From: Rhodobacteraceae bacterium UBA6273
Lineage (GTDB): Bacteria; Pseudomonadota; Alphaproteobacteria; Rhodobacterales; Rhodobacteraceae
DNA length: 5,509 nt
Reading direction: 5' to 3'
NCBI GenBank assembly: GCA_002440625.1
Contig: DJUV01000038.1
Span: 1 to 5,509, forward strand
Shown here: positions 1 through 5,509 of the stretch, piece by piece
Layout of the letters: each line of letters opens with the position of its first letter
How positions within the stretch are numbered: position 1 is the stretch's first letter
Program-made: the position numbers and the translations under genes
Notes under the pieces: generated by a model
The model's database searches: none
What the model saw: the letters and a program-made list of their open reading frames with translations, nothing else
Told to the model about the DNA's origin: nothing

Positions 1-520
1 AGCCCTTGCGGAAATCGACGCCGTTCAGCCGCTCGAACCCGGATTCGAGGATATAGCTGTCGTCGGGAATGAGCTCGATCCCCGTCTCGGGAATGCAATG
101 CGCGACCCGGATCGCGTCCCAGTCGATGCCCGGCGCCTCCGTCCCCGGCGCGCCGTAGCGCCGCCAGCCAAGGGCCGGGTGGCGCGGATCGGCGAAAGTG
201 CCCTCCGGCGCGGGGCCAAGCCCGCGCGATACGTGAAGCGCCGAAGCTGTTATCTGCACGTCCGAGCGGAGGCGGTACATCGCCAGCCGCCGGGCCAGCG
301 CATCGGCGATATCCGCCTTCACGTCGAGGATGAGCCGGTCGCCCTGCGGCACAAGGAAGAAATCGGCCAGATACTTGCCTTGGGGATTCAGAAGCGCGGC
401 ATAGACCAATCCGATCTTCAGCCGGCCAAGGTCGTTGCTGACCAGCCCCTGGAGGAAGGCCTCGCGGTCCTTGCCGGTGATCTCGAAAAGCCTGCGGTCG
501 GGGGCGGGTTCGCCTGACAT
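1..520 (-). CDS. ygfZ: YgfZ/GcvT-like folate-binding protein, N-terminal part (cut by window edge)
   Basis: Reading the minus strand from the ATG at 520-518 gives 173 uninterrupted residues that run off the left edge. The start (MSGEPAPDRRLFEITGKDRE) and the segment FLQGLVSNDLGRLK match the N-terminal lobe of the YgfZ family, a paralogue of the T-protein of glycine cleavage. The end, ESGFERLNGVDFRKG, stops at the Lys-Gly that in this family precedes the conserved Cys of the K-G-C-Y-x-G-Q-E signature, so the Cys itself lies outside. Known for the E. coli family member: a cytosolic tetrahydrofolate-binding protein needed for full activity of certain Fe-S enzymes such as the tRNA-modifying MiaB. 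The start fits the family N-terminus, but no clear Shine-Dalgarno precedes it; only a weak GGA lies upstream. It diverges from the class V aminotransferase across 136 bp. Family assignment is firm; cellular role is taken from homologues. Confidence 0.92.
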   Translation of the reverse strand, partial: MSGEPAPDRRLFEITGKDREAFLQGLVSNDLGRLKIGLVYAALLNPQGKYLADFFLVPQGDRLILDVKADIADALARRLAMYRLRSDVQITASALHVSRGLGPAPEGTFADPRHPALGWRRYGAPGTEAPGIDWDAIRVAHCIPETGIELIPDDSYILESGFERLNGVDFRKG

Positions 521-575
521 GTGATGGTCCGGGGGGATGTTGCGCGCGACCGCGACCATCGCAGCCCGGCGCGGC

Positions 576-640
576 GGGGTAAAGCCCTGTCGGCCCCGCA
601 TTGACCTTCCCGGGGGCGGTCTTTACCCCTCGGGGCAAAG
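576..640. promoter_or_regulatory. Three copies of a 9-bp motif between divergent genes (candidate operator or leader hairpin)
   Basis: GGGGTAAAG at 576-584 is repeated as its exact reverse complement CTTTACCCC at 621-629. It appears again with one change as GGGGCAAAG at 632-640. The last two copies form a 20-bp near-palindrome (CTTTACCCC-TC-GGGGCAAAG, one mismatched pair) that ends three bases before the AGGAG of the aminotransferase gene. Copies 1 and 2 can also pair with a 36-base loop, so the pairings 1:2 and 2:3 exclude each other. This could be a binding site for a dimeric regulator acting on one or both divergent genes, or an RNA hairpin in the leader. The repeats are seen directly; the function is inferred and no regulator is identified. 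Confidence 0.45.
601..629 (+). promoter_or_regulatory. Weak sigma-70-like promoter candidate for the class V aminotransferase
   Basis: TTGACC at 601-606 is a good -35 element. At a 17-base spacing the only -10 candidate is TACCCC (624-629), which matches the consensus poorly. Transcription would start near 636, giving a leader of about 20 bases. If this is right, the second 9-mer (621-629) covers the -10 region and the third (632-640) the start site, which would suit repression or activator-dependent use. The -10 match alone would not support a promoter. Confidence 0.28.
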
Positions 641-643
641 AAC

Positions 644-648
644 AGGAG
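644..648 (+). promoter_or_regulatory. Ribosome binding site that fixes the class V aminotransferase start
   Basis: AGGAG lies eight bases before the ATG at 657. It decides against the in-frame upstream ATG at 537, which would add 40 residues translated from the divergent spacer (Arg/Ala/Gly/Pro-rich, unlike the family N-terminus). Confidence 0.8.
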
Positions 649-656
649 CGTCGCGC

Positions 657-1856
657 ATGAGCCTTGCAAACGGTCGGACCTATCTTGCCATTCCGGGCCC
701 TTCGGTCATGCCCGACCGGGTGCTCGCGGCGATGCAGCGGCCGGCGCCGAACATCTATGCGGGTGAGCTGATCGACCTGACGCAAGGCATATTCGGCGAC
801 CTGCGGGAGCTTGCCGGGACAAGGGACCATGCGGCGATCTACATCGCCAATGGTCACGGCGCCTGGGAAGCGGCCAATGCCAACCTCTTCTCGCGCGGCG
901 ACACGGCACTTGTGGCCATCACCGGGCGTTTCGGTCAGGGCTGGACGGCTTCGGCGACGGCGGTGGGCGTCAAGGTCGAAACGCTGGACTTCGGCCTGAA
1001 AAGCCCCGCCGATCCCGACCGGATCGAAGCCGCGCTTCGTGCCGACAAGGATGGCCGCATCCGCGCCGTCATGGTCACGCATGTCGATACCGCGACCTCG
1101 GTCCGCAACGACATCCCGGCGATCCGCGCCGCCATCGACGCGGCGGGACACCCGGCCCTTCTTGCCGTCGATGCCGTGGCCTCGCTCGGCTGCGATCCGA
1201 TGCGGATGGACGGTTGGGGTGTCGATGTGCTTTTGGCCGCCAGCCAGAAGGGGCTGATGACCCCGCCCGGCCTCGCCTTCCTGTGGTTTTCCGAACGGGC
1301 GCGGGCGGCGACCGCCAAGGCGGACCTGAAGACCCCCTATTGGGACTGGGAACCGCGCGCCAATCCGGCCGAGTATTACCAGCATTTCTGCGGCACCGCG
1401 CCGACGCATCACCTTTTCGCCCTCGCCGAAGCCTTGAAGATGCTTCTTCGCGAAGAGGGGCTTGAGGCCGCCTGGGCGCGCCATGCGACGCTCTCCCGCG
1501 CGGTCTGGGCGGCCTTTGATGCCTGGGGGCAGGGTGGCGACATCAGACTCAACGTCCCCGATCCGGCGGCGCGAGGCGCTTCGGTCACGGCAGCACGGAT
1601 CGGCGGTGGCGGGGCGGGGCAGCTCCGCGCCTGGTGCGAGGCTGAGGCGGGTGTGACGCTTGGCATCGGTCTTGGCATGGCGGAACCCGACAGCCCAGCC
1701 TATGGCGATTTCCTCCGTGTGGCCCATATGGGCCATGTGAACGCCCATATGACGCTCGGCGTCCTTGCGGTGATGGAGGCGGGGCTGCGCGCGCTTGGCA
1801 TCCCGCACGGGGCCGGCGCGCTTGATGCGGCGGCTGAGGTCGTGGCGCGGGCCTAG
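657..1856 (+). CDS. Class V aminotransferase, serine--glyoxylate / alanine--glyoxylate type
   Basis: This 399-residue protein is of normal length for fold-type I, class V PLP aminotransferases. The N-terminus (YLAIPGPSVMPDRVLAAM) is the usual 'PGP...P..VL.AM' opening. AVDAVASLG carries the Asp (about D172) expected to contact the PLP pyridine nitrogen, and AASQKGLMTPPGL carries the Schiff-base lysine (about K198) in the SQKG(L)M context typical of serine-glyoxylate enzymes. HVDTATSV (after 1079) corresponds to the substrate/PLP loop 'H.ETS.GV', and the C-terminal RVAHMGHVN matches the R-x-G-H-M-G family motif. Family reaction: glyoxylate is aminated to glycine using serine or alanine; (S)-ureidoglycine enzymes are close relatives. 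The sequence does not settle the amino donor. Start chosen from AGGAG at 644-648. It is divergent from the YgfZ-like gene and its TAG overlaps the stop of the convergent HisC-like gene. Nothing looks broken. Confidence 0.9.
   Translation: MSLANGRTYLAIPGPSVMPDRVLAAMQRPAPNIYAGELIDLTQGIFGDLRELAGTRDHAAIYIANGHGAWEAANANLFSRGDTALVAITGRFGQGWTASATAVGVKVETLDFGLKSPADPDRIEAALRADKDGRIRAVMVTHVDTATSVRNDIPAIRAAIDAAGHPALLAVDAVASLGCDPMRMDGWGVDVLLAASQKGLMTPPGLAFLWFSERARAATAKADLKTPYWDWEPRANPAEYYQHFCGTAPTHHLFALAEALKMLLREEGLEAAWARHATLSRAVWAAFDAWGQGGDIRLNVPDPAARGASVTAARIGGGGAGQLRAWCEAEAGVTLGIGLGMAEPDSPAYGDFLRVAHMGHVNAHMTLGVLAVMEAGLRALGIPHGAGALDAAAEVVARA
1853..1856. other. CTAG shared by the stop codons of two convergent genes
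   Basis: The plus-strand gene ends in TAG at 1854-1856 and the minus-strand gene ends in TAG read from 1855-1853. The palindrome CTAG thus terminates both proteins, and the reading frames overlap by four bases. There is no intergenic space and I see no hairpin with a T-run here, so each transcript must extend into the other gene. Confidence 0.95.
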
Positions 1857-2959
1857 CCGCGCGCCGCAGCCAGCGCGTCAGGCAGAGCGGCGGCGAAAAG
1901 CGCGTTCTGCGCCGGCAGGCCGCAGCTTATGCGGATGCAGCGGTCGTGCGGGGCGACGAAGGGCATCCGCACGAAGATGTCGCGCTGGATCAGTTCGGCC
2001 AGCACCTTGCGCGCGAAAACTCCGTCCGCGCCGCAATCCATCGTCACGAAATTGGTCGCCGAGGGCAGCGGCACCAGCCCATGGAGCCGGGCGATCCGCG
2101 CCAGTTCGTCGCGTGAGGTCGCGACGCGGTGCTGGACCAGCTTCAGGTGGCCGTGGTCGGCAAGTGCTGCCAGCGCCCCCGCCTGCGATATCCGGCTGAC
2201 GCCGAAATGGTTGCGGATCTTGTTGAAGGCGGTGATGAGGTCGGGATGGCCAAGCGCATAGCCGATCCGCGCCCCGGCCATGCCATGCGCCTTGGAGAAG
2301 GTCCGCATCCGGATGACGCGGGGATCGTCGGCCTCGACCGGCGCGGCGGTACCCTCCGGCGCCAGGTCGACATAGGCTTCGTCCAGCACCAGAAGCGCGC
2401 CATCGGGCAGCCCGTCCAGCATCGCGGCAATCGTAGTGCCCTCATGCCACGACCCCATCGGGTTGTCGGGGTTGGCGATGTAGACGAGCTTTGCGCCCAC
2501 CTCTCGCGCCTTGGCCGCCAGCGCGTCGGGGTCCTCATGGTCGCCCTTGAAGGGAACCTTGTGGAGGGTGCCGCCAAAGCCCGCGACGTGGAAGTTGAAG
2601 GTCGGATAGGCCCCGTCCGAGGTCACGACCGCATCGCCCGGCCCGATCAGAAGCCGGACGAGGTAGCCCAGAAGCCCGTCGATGCCTTCGCCGACGACAA
2701 CATGCGCGGGCGTCACGCCATGATGGGCGGCAAGGGCGGCGCGGAGGTCATGGTTTTCGGGGTCGCCGTACATCCAGACCTCTTGCGCCGCGCGGGCCAT
2801 CGCGGCGATGGCGGCGGGCGAGGGGCCGAAGACGCTTTCATTGGCGCCAAGCCGCGCCGCGAAACGGCGGCCACGGGCACGCTCCTGCGTCTCAGGCCCG
2901 ACGAAGGGCACGGTGGCGGGAAGGCTGTCGACAAGCGGGGTGTAGCGCGGTCCGGTCAT
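1853..2959 (-). CDS. PLP-dependent aminotransferase class I/II, histidinol-phosphate aminotransferase (HisC)-like
   Basis: 368 residues, normal HisC length. Motifs in order: GANESVFGPSP (38-48) for the usual 'NENP.GPSP'; YGDPE (64-68); NPDNPMG (163-169) for 'NPNNPTG', giving the Asn that contacts PLP; DEAYVD from D193, whose Asp contacts the pyridine nitrogen; RTFSKAHGMAGARIGY with the Schiff-base lysine near K223; and RISCG near the C-terminus, whose Arg binds substrate carboxylate or phosphate. HisC enzymes interconvert histidinol phosphate and imidazole acetol phosphate with glutamate; relatives act on aromatic amino acids. The usual phosphate-loop 'GNGSDE' is GEGIDG here (90-95), so this is a divergent subfamily and the substrate is uncertain; I leave the symbol blank. 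The minus frame stays open far upstream of this ATG, but that part is antisense to the exporter. The start MTGPRYTPLVDSLPATVPF fits family N-termini. No Shine-Dalgarno is visible; it may be leaderless. Confidence 0.88.
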   Translation of the reverse strand: MTGPRYTPLVDSLPATVPFVGPETQERARGRRFAARLGANESVFGPSPAAIAAMARAAQEVWMYGDPENHDLRAALAAHHGVTPAHVVVGEGIDGLLGYLVRLLIGPGDAVVTSDGAYPTFNFHVAGFGGTLHKVPFKGDHEDPDALAAKAREVGAKLVYIANPDNPMGSWHEGTTIAAMLDGLPDGALLVLDEAYVDLAPEGTAAPVEADDPRVIRMRTFSKAHGMAGARIGYALGHPDLITAFNKIRNHFGVSRISQAGALAALADHGHLKLVQHRVATSRDELARIARLHGLVPLPSATNFVTMDCGADGVFARKVLAELIQRDIFVRMPFVAPHDRCIRISCGLPAQNALFAAALPDALAAARG

Positions 2960-2965
2960 GGCGCG

Positions 2966-2995
2966 ATCAGAAGCAGAAAGCCAGATTGCGGGCAA
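2966..2995 (-). promoter_or_regulatory. Promoter candidate for the HisC-like gene, compatible with a leaderless mRNA
   Basis: On the minus strand TTGCCC (2995-2990) is followed after 18 bases by TCTGAT (2971-2966), four of six matches to TATAAT. Only six bases (CGCGCC) lie between that -10 and the ATG at 2959, so transcription would begin at or next to the start codon. This agrees with the lack of a purine-rich ribosome site before the ATG, where the upstream sequence is pyrimidine-rich (GGCTTTCTGCTTCTGATC). Both elements are imperfect and the call is an inference. Confidence 0.3.
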
Positions 2996-3055
2996 GAGTC
3001 TTCGGGGACTTGCGGTAGCGGGACGGGGGGCGCAGAAAGGGCGGGCCATCCGTTC

Positions 3056-3061
3056 GGAGGG
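3056..3061 (+). promoter_or_regulatory. Strong Shine-Dalgarno of the MFS exporter, pointing to an ATC start at 3069
   Basis: GGAGGGTGATC from 3056 matches the extended anti-16S sequence GGAGGTGATC apart from one inserted G. The in-frame codon at ideal distance (seven bases after GGAGGG) is ATC at 3069. The nearest conventional in-frame start downstream, GTG at 3081, is 19 bases away. The GTG at 3061 is in another frame and stops after seven codons (MIPSPRP). Confidence 0.65.
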
Positions 3062-3068
3062 TGATCCC

Positions 3069-4694
3069 ATCGCCACGCCCGTGACATTCGCGCCGCTCAC
3101 GCATCGCAGTTTCCGCGACCTCTGGCTTGCCAGCCAGGTGTCCAATCTCGGCTCGCTGATCCAGGCCGTGGGGGCTGCCTGGATGATGGGCAGCCTGACG
3201 CCGAGCCACGGCATGGTGGCGCTCGTGCAATCCTCCAACACCCTGCCGGTCATGGTATTTTCGCTGATCTCGGGGGCGCTTGCCGACAATCTCGACCGCC
3301 GGCGCATCATGCTTTCGGCGCAGATCTTCATGTTCGCGGTGTCGGCGGCGCTTGCGGTTTTTGCGTGGATGGGTCTGCTGACGCCCTGGTTGCTTCTCGG
3401 TTTCACCTTCCTGATCGGCTGCGGCACAGCGCTTTTCAACCCCGCCTGGCAGGCCTCCATCGGTGATATGGTGCCGCGCGCCGATGTTGCGGGCGCGGTC
3501 AGCCTGAACGCCATGGGCTTCAACCTCGCACGGTCAGTCGGGCCGGCGATCGGGGGCGCCATCGTCGCGGCGGCAGGGGCGGCAGCGGCCTTTGCGGTCA
3601 ACGCCTTGAGCTACATCGGTTTCATCATCGGCATCCTCAACTGGCGGCGCCCGGTGGACGAGGCGCGGCTGCCGCGCGAGGAGCTGGGCCGCGCGCTGGG
3701 CGCAGGTCTGCGCTACATGGCGATGTCGCCGGCGCTGATGCGGGTCATGGCACGCTCGGCGATCTTCGGCATCGGCGCTTCGGCTCTGCTGGCGCTGTTG
3801 CCGGCCTATACCCGCGACACGCTTGGCGGCTCGGCGCTGACCTATGGGTTGTTCCTCGGCTGTTTCGGCCTAGGTGCCATCGGCGGCGTCTTCATGAATG
3901 CAAGGCTGAGGGCGCGGCTCAGCAATGAGAGGGTGGTCGAACTGGCCTTCGCCGGATTTGCGCTGGCACTTGGCGGGCTGGCGCTGGTGCCGTTCGTGCC
4001 GGTGGTCGTCGTCATGTTGATGCTGGGTGGCATGTGCTGGGTTCTGGCGCTGTCGCTTTTCAACACCACGGTGCAGCTATCGACGCCGCGCTGGGTCCTC
4101 GGGCGGGCCCTGTCCTTCTATCAGACGGCGGTCTTCGGCGGCCTTGCCGGCGGCGCCTGGGCCTGGGGCGCGGTGGCCGACATCTACGGGATCACCCCGG
4201 CCTACGGTGCGGCGGCAGCGGTGCTGGTGGCCGGGGCCTTCATGGGAAAACTCTTTCAGGTCAACGAGTTCGACGACCTCGACCTGACACCTCTCGGGCT
4301 GACTGCGGCGGCGGAACCGAAGATCGACCTTCGTGCCCGGAGCGGGCCGATCTTCATCATGGTGGAATATGAGATCGACCATGACGACACCGAAGCCTTC
4401 CTTGCCCTGATGCAGGACCGCCGCCGCATCCGCATCCGCGACGGGGCGCAGCGCTGGGCGCTTTTGCGCGATCTGGAGCGGCCGGAGCTTTGGAGCGAGA
4501 AATACTATGTCGCGACCTGGGTCGAATATGCCCGGCACCTGTCGCGGCGGACGCGGGCGGATGTGGCGCTGCAGGAGGCGATCCGGGCGCTGCACCGGGG
4601 GGCCGAGCCGCCGCGGGTCTGGCGCAAGATCGAGCGGCAGACGGTGCCGCCGCATGACGACGCGCCGCCGCTGCCGCCGCCTGGGTTGGGGTAA
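3069..4694 (+). CDS. MFS exporter of the MFS_3 (EntS-like) family with a fused C-terminal ABM-like domain
   Basis: About 541 residues from ATC 3069, or 537 from GTG 3081. About twelve hydrophobic segments fill residues 18-394. GALADNLDRRR (69-79) between segments 2 and 3 is the MFS motif A (G-x-x-x-D-x-x-R-R). The opening FAPLTHRSFRDLWLASQVSNLG resembles MFS_3 'transmembrane secretion effector' proteins, which include the enterobactin exporter EntS. After the last helix and an acidic linker (NEFDDLDLTP) comes a soluble domain from about 427 to 520 (MVEYEIDHDDTEAFLALMQ, then ELWSEKYYVATWVEYARH) that resembles antibiotic-biosynthesis-monooxygenase/dimeric ferredoxin-like folds, and then a proline-rich tail. 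Proton-driven export across the inner membrane is expected; the substrate is unknown. An ATG at 2958 is in frame but lacks a ribosome site, overlaps the HisC-like start, and is followed by codons with poor G/C bias (10 of the first 22 end in G/C against 17 of 22 from 3081). Family firm, start uncertain. Confidence 0.88.
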   Translation: MATPVTFAPLTHRSFRDLWLASQVSNLGSLIQAVGAAWMMGSLTPSHGMVALVQSSNTLPVMVFSLISGALADNLDRRRIMLSAQIFMFAVSAALAVFAWMGLLTPWLLLGFTFLIGCGTALFNPAWQASIGDMVPRADVAGAVSLNAMGFNLARSVGPAIGGAIVAAAGAAAAFAVNALSYIGFIIGILNWRRPVDEARLPREELGRALGAGLRYMAMSPALMRVMARSAIFGIGASALLALLPAYTRDTLGGSALTYGLFLGCFGLGAIGGVFMNARLRARLSNERVVELAFAGFALALGGLALVPFVPVVVVMLMLGGMCWVLALSLFNTTVQLSTPRWVLGRALSFYQTAVFGGLAGGAWAWGAVADIYGITPAYGAAAAVLVAGAFMGKLFQVNEFDDLDLTPLGLTAAAEPKIDLRARSGPIFIMVEYEIDHDDTEAFLALMQDRRRIRIRDGAQRWALLRDLERPELWSEKYYVATWVEYARHLSRRTRADVALQEAIRALHRGAEPPRVWRKIERQTVPPHDDAPPLPPPGLG

Positions 4695-4728
4695 ACCCTT
4701 AATATTTCGTAGTTTTTGTCGTAGAGGG

Positions 4729-4763
4729 CCGGGGGCGCTGCCCCCGAACCCCCGGAGTATTTT
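4729..4763 (+). terminator. GC-rich hairpin and T-run after the exporter gene
   Basis: Two overlapping stems are possible: GGGGGC-GCT-GCCCCC (4731-4745), or the wider CCGGGGG (4729-4735) with CCCCCGG (4749-4755). The wider one is followed by AGTATTTT, ending in TTTT at 4760-4763. This fits an intrinsic terminator for the plus-strand exporter, whose TAA is at 4692-4694. On the minus strand the hairpin could also stop valyl-tRNA synthetase transcripts, but the sequence after it there (CCCTCTACGACAAAAAC) lacks a T-run. The tail 'CCGGAGTATTTTCGGACAGAA' resembles a dispersed intergenic sequence I recall from Rhodobacteraceae genomes. Confidence 0.7.
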
Positions 4764-4780
4764 CGGACAGAAAGTGAAGG

Positions 4781-5509
4781 TCAGCCGAGCTCGGACAAAC
4801 GCTTTAGCGCGGCTCGGAGTTTGGCGGCTTCGTCCTCGCCAAGCTCCAGCTTCTCGCGGGTTTCCTCGACGATCTCCTCGGGTGCGCTTTCGACGAACTT
4901 GGGATTCGAGAGGCGGGCGCGGAGGCCGTTCAGATCCTTTTCAAGCTTCTCCAAGGTCTTGGAAAGGCGTGATTTTTCCTCGGCGATGTCGATGACTCCG
5001 GCGAGCGGGATGGCGAAGCTGCCGCCTTCGACGGCGACCGTGATCGAGCCTTTCGGGGCCGTACCTTCGGTCATGCCGTCGAGCCTTGCGAGGCGGGTTA
5101 TCATCGGTTCATTGCCGGCGTAGGCGGCGTGGCCACGCGCGTCCATCTGGGTCATGACGATGGGGAGTTTGAGGCCGGCGGGCACATGCATCTGGGCGCG
5201 GGCGGAGCGGATCTCGTCAATGAGGGAGATCACCCAGTTCATCTCCCGGTCGGCGTTTTCGTCAATGAGTTCAAGGCCGTAGCTTGGCCATTCGGCATGG
5301 ACGAGCATGCCCTTGCGGGTGGCGGTCTGGCCCCAGAGCTCTTCGGTGATGAAGGGCATCAGGGGGTGCATCAGGATGTAGCACTGGTCGAGGACCCAGG
5401 CCATCGTCTGCCTTGTTTCCGGGGCGTGCTCGCCGTCCATCAGGGGCTTGGCAAACTCGACATACCAGTCGCAGACCTTGCCCCAGACGAAGGCGTAAAG
5501 CGTGTTCGC
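4781..5509 (-). CDS. valS: Valyl-tRNA synthetase, C-terminal 242 residues (cut by window edge)
   Basis: The minus strand is open from the right edge to a TGA at 4783-4781. It begins inside the gene with [22 protein letters not shown], part of the anticodon-binding domain of class Ia synthetases, followed by [16 protein letters not shown], the highly conserved ValS/IleS/LeuS helix. The last 70 or so residues ([21 protein letters not shown], then [20 protein letters not shown]) are the ValS-specific C-terminal coiled-coil arm, which in known structures contacts the outer corner of tRNA-Val. The enzyme charges tRNA-Val with valine in the cytosol and edits misactivated threonine; the catalytic (HIGH, KMSKS) and editing domains lie outside the window. 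Full alphaproteobacterial ValS is roughly 900-1000 residues, so about a quarter is visible. It is convergent with the exporter, 86 bp apart, with a hairpin between. The C-terminus looks intact. Confidence 0.96.
   Translation of the reverse strand, partial: ANTLYAFVWGKVCDWYVEFAKPLMDGEHAPETRQTMAWVLDQCYILMHPLMPFITEELWGQTATRKGMLVHAEWPSYGLELIDENADREMNWVISLIDEIRSARAQMHVPAGLKLPIVMTQMDARGHAAYAGNEPMITRLARLDGMTEGTAPKGSITVAVEGGSFAIPLAGVIDIAEEKSRLSKTLEKLEKDLNGLRARLSNPKFVESAPEEIVEETREKLELGEDEAAKLRAALKRLSELG

Noticed and set aside
98..517. Plus-strand open frame antisense to the YgfZ-like gene
   Set aside because: Composition and lack of any family match mark it as a shadow; the minus strand reads as a clear YgfZ homologue over the same span.
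537..656. Upstream in-frame ATG of the class V aminotransferase
   Set aside because: It would translate the 9-mer repeat region into an Arg/Gly/Pro-rich leader unlike the family; AGGAG fixes the start at 657.
2129..3064. 311-codon plus-strand open frame across the HisC-like gene
   Set aside because: Antisense to a well-supported aminotransferase; the sequence is low-information Gly/Arg/Asp-rich and has no recognisable domain.
2958..3068. ATG at 2958 as the start of the exporter
   Set aside because: No ribosome site precedes it, it shares CATG with the HisC-like start, and 12 of its first 22 codons end in A or T, unlike the gene body. A strong ribosome site lies 100 bp downstream.
2960..3601. 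Long minus-strand extension of the HisC-like reading frame (about 214 extra residues)
   Set aside because: It is antisense to the exporter, Ala/Arg/Ser/Pro-rich with no recognisable family. The HisC-like protein starts naturally at 2959. Stop-free antisense frames are common in GC-rich genes.
1..5509. A defence, secretion, CRISPR or mobile system
   Set aside because: All coding sequence is accounted for by five known families; there are no regular repeats with spacers, no transposase or integrase, no tRNA or attachment site, and no abrupt base-composition change visible by eye.

Overview
This GC-rich window reads as chromosome of an alphaproteobacterium, most likely Rhodobacteraceae. The reasons are the strong G/C bias at third codon positions, the style of the HisC-like and YgfZ proteins, and a GC hairpin followed by a 'CCGGAGTATTTTCGGACAG' tail, a type of intergenic element I recall from that family. 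That family recollection has not been checked by search. I see no phage, transposon, CRISPR, tRNA or rRNA, and no defence cluster. Gene content is ordinary metabolism and housekeeping.

Layout. Positions 1-520 (minus) hold the N-terminal 173 residues of a YgfZ/GcvT-like folate-binding protein, cut by the window edge just before its signature cysteine. A 136-bp divergent spacer (521-656) carries three copies of a 9-bp motif, a weak promoter candidate and a good ribosome binding site. Positions 657-1856 (plus) encode a class V aminotransferase of the serine/alanine-glyoxylate type. It meets, tail to tail, a class I/II HisC-like aminotransferase (1853-2959, minus). The two stop codons share one CTAG.

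The HisC-like gene diverges from an MFS_3-type exporter with a fused C-terminal soluble domain (about 3069-4694, plus). The spacer between them is 109 bp if the exporter starts at 3069. The exporter has a nearly complete Shine-Dalgarno sequence placed in front of an ATC codon, so its start is unusual. A hairpin and T-run (4729-4763) separates it from the C-terminal 242 residues of valyl-tRNA synthetase (4781-5509, minus), which is cut by the other window edge.

The genes alternate in orientation, so no operon can be claimed inside the window. Any functional link, such as folate/one-carbon YgfZ beside a glyoxylate aminotransferase sharing a control region, is inference. No spacer exceeds 140 bp and everything else is coding. 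I did not find a convincing new biological system. The points most worth a second look are the triple 9-mer, the ATC start, the possible leaderless start of the HisC-like gene, and the altered phosphate-binding region of that enzyme.
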